Of a stretch of 64,000 nucleotides of DNA, positions 62,142 through 64,000 are shown one piece after another; within the stretch, counting starts at the first letter, position 1; every line of letters begins with the position of its first letter. The DNA comes from Amoebidium appalachense (lineage: Eukaryota > Ichthyosporea). The stretch is from NCBI GenBank assembly GCA_963693365.1, contig CAVNZM010000017.1:1736001-1800000 (forward strand), written 5' to 3'. The notes below the pieces were generated by a model. It made no database searches. It was not told the DNA's origin and saw nothing but the letters and a program-made list of their open reading frames with translations. Both the position numbers and the translations under genes were made by a program.

Positions 62142-62927
62142 TTTTTCACTCCCAGCACACCCCCTCCCCCCCCCCCCCTCCCCCCCCTCCCCCGGGACCC
62201 AAACTTCCCTCCCTCCCCACCCCCTTCTTCCTTCTCCCTTCTCCCCCCCCCCCCCCCCCCCTCCCCCCGCCCTCGCCTCAGCCCTCTCCCTCCCTCAATT
62301 TCACCCCCCTCCCCCCCCACCCCCCCGCAAGGGGCCAACCCCCTCCCTGCGCCCCCCTTCCCCCCCCCCCCCCCCTTCACCCCCCCCCCCCCAAACACAC
62401 ACACAGGTCATCGAATACGACCTCGAAGCACATAAGCTACAGCTGATGCAGCTTCTATTTATAGCTCAGGGAGTTAAAGCATGGCTCGATCTCAGTCCGG
62501 CCCATGTGGCGGTGCTTCATTCCAAAAGCGGAAAAAGACGGCTGGCCGTGGTGGCTGCATGTGTGCTGATGCTTCTGGGACGGTTCGATAACTATATTGA
62601 TGCGATGGAGTTTTTCGAGGATGCCTTTAACCCCATGGCTAAAGGTGCGTGCTTTAATCCCCCCCCCCTCCCCCCCCCCCCCCCCCCTCCCCCCCTTTCT
62701 TTTTGCCTTCTTGTCCTGTTTGTTCTTGGGCATTTCGTTGGCTTGAGGGGTAGGTTCCCATTTCCCTTGCCCTAAGGGACTCCCCCCCCCCCCCCCCCCC
62801 CCTCAGTGTGGATGACGTGCCCCCCCCTTGGGGATGGGCTCTGCTTTTTATGCAAAGTCTTTATGTGGGCTTTGCACTCTGCATCGTGTTGTCCGTTGTT
62901 GATGTGTACTTCGTTCTCTATAGCTCA

Positions 62928-62969
<42 letters not shown>

Positions 62970-63501
62970 TCTCCCCTCCCCTTTTTTTTTTCTTCAAAGC
63001 AAAAAGAAAATGAATGAGAAAAAAGATTGAGCCGGTGTGGGCTCTGTCAGCCTCCAATCGGCATTTGAGAAAGACTGGCACCAATGGAATCCCCCCTCCC
63101 CCCCCCCCCCCCTCCCGCCCTTCCCCCCAACACACACACACAAACCTCTCACACATGCACCCACACCCACACACATATACACACACACCTCCCCCCTCCT
63201 CCCTTCCTCCTCTCGTCACCCCCCCCCCCCCCCCTCCCCCTTCCCCTGTCCCATCCTCCCTCCCTCACCCACACTCCGCCCACCCACCCACGCTCATGCA
63301 CCCCCCCTCATCCCCTCCCCCCTTTCCCTCCCCACACACACACACACGCACAGGCAAAGACAACATGTCTGTCACCCACCATCGTCTCACTCAGAATTTT
63401 GGGGATGTTTTAACCTTCCGCGGTCAGCTGCCTAATCCCGAACCTCTGTGCCTGCAAAGACTTATTCTACAGGCGTCCCCACGACCAGCAGAGTTGCAAG
63501 G
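59227..63501 (+). CDS. PTEN/auxilin/formin-like phosphatase-C2 protein, 3'-partial
   Basis: Exons 59227-59275, 60315-60517, 61369-61467, 62407-62644, 63354-63501, all GT-AG and in phase; 737 nt (245 residues) lie in the window and the gene continues right. It starts [17 protein letters not shown]. Exon 2 has the N-terminal phosphatase strand [16 protein letters not shown] followed by NNIRD (compare 'd.tyit.riivm.fP' of auxilin/PTEN). Exon 3 adds [16 protein letters not shown]. Exon 4 holds the P-loop [13 protein letters not shown], the HCxxGxxR motif with Cys replaced by Ser, so it should be catalytically inactive, as in auxilin, tensin and class II formins. Exon 5 ([28 protein letters not shown]) matches the start of the PTEN-type C2 domain. 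These modules bind membranes; whether a J-domain or FH2 domain follows cannot be seen here. Confidence 0.75.
59306..59392. repeat. (GT)n microsatellite in intron 1
   Basis: About 43 units starting roughly 30 bases after the exon 1 donor of the PTEN-like gene. Confidence 0.95.
59840..59975. repeat. Short tandem duplication
   Basis: GTAGATCTGAACCTATCACACC.. to TGTGTGGAAGCATCCCTTTTT (59833-59897) is repeated at 59919-59977 with few differences, in intron 1 of the PTEN-like gene. Confidence 0.85.
62804..62928 (+). repeat. Dispersed repeat ending in poly(C), copy 2
   Basis: GTGGATGACG.., GGGGATGGGCTCTGCTTTTT, CTGCATCGTGTTGTCCG, GTGTACTTCGTTCTCTATAG then poly(C) from 62929. About 80 percent similar by eye to 35621-35751; located in the intron between exons 4 and 5 of the PTEN-like gene. 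Confidence 0.8.
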
Positions 63502-64000
63502 GTACAAGTCCCCCCCCCCCCCCCCCGTCCCCTCCGGCATCACCTCCCCCCCCCCCCCCCCCTCCCACACGCGCTCGCCACTTCTTCTACCCTCTAACCC
63601 TTCACCCCGCTCACAAAGGCTCCCACAAAGACAGGCACAAACACACACACACAAGCACGCACTCTATACCATGTCTTCTTGCTCCCTATCCCCCCCTCCC
63701 CCCTTTCCCCCTCCCAACCACACCACACACACATGCACACACACGCACACACACACACACACACACGCACACACATACACACACACAAAGACGCATTATT
63801 CGTTCTTATCATGGGCAACACCAAACATTCTACCTGCCTTCCCTATACATCCACTTACCCGCCCATCTAACACCCACACACACCAACACCATCGAACACC
63901 CCCAACACACAGACACACAAACACCCACCCTCCTCCCCACCCCCACAACCCCATCACCTCCCCCCCCCCTCCCCCTCCCCTCCTCCCCCCATCCCGCCTT
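63502..64000. other. Right-edge intron sequence
   Basis: Starts at the exon 5 donor and immediately runs into poly(C) (63509-63525), then C/CA-rich DNA to the window end. No further exon recognised. Confidence 0.6.

Overview
This is a window of nuclear DNA from an unidentified eukaryote, probably a protist or alga. The genes are split by GT-AG spliceosomal introns, promoters carry CCAAT and TATA boxes, and there is a non-LTR retrotransposon. Gene content (VID27, a LIN37-type MuvB/DREAM subunit, a PTEN-C2 protein, F-box/LRR, BTB, GT31) does not fix the clade. Most of the window is non-coding and unusually rich in homopolymer C/G runs and (CA)n, (GT)n, (CT)n and (GA)n tracts.

Layout. 1-912: 3' part of a GT31-like glycosyltransferase. 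913-5880: repeat-rich intergenic DNA. 5881-7812: an inverted duplication of a small secreted Cys-rich gene; the right copy is intact with a CCAAT/TATA promoter and the left copy is a pseudogene that lost the TATA box. About 7900-8003: a short 3' tail of a LINE. 9681-10445 (-): a single-exon BTB-like protein. 12754-29238 (-): VID27, rebuilt here as 23 exons and 742 codons in continuous frame. 29239-29926: a bidirectional promoter with CCAAT boxes and an E2F-like site between two CHR-like sites. 29927-41500 (+): a LIN37-like gene of about 13-14 short exons. 45473-45856 (-): a second secreted Cys-rich protein. 46264-50819 (-): a 5'-truncated RT/RNase H LINE with 16-bp target-site duplications and a poly(A) tail. 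53519-58482 (-): a broken F-box/LRR gene and LRR fragments. 59227-63501 (+): the first five exons of a PTEN/auxilin/formin-like phosphatase-C2 protein with a dead catalytic loop, running out of the window.

The most unusual signals concern splice sites. About half of the introns examined carry a sense-strand poly(C) tract starting within about 30 nt of the 5' splice site, and several acceptors are simply the end of a (CA)n tract. Separately, exon edges with their splice sites are copied in tandem into the neighbouring intron: VID27 exons 5, 10, 13 and 16, the whole of LIN37 exon 1, and both edges of LIN37 exon 12. VID27 and LIN37 share one divergent promoter; LIN37 itself belongs to the complex family that reads E2F/CHR sites, so feedback control is a plausible but untested inference.
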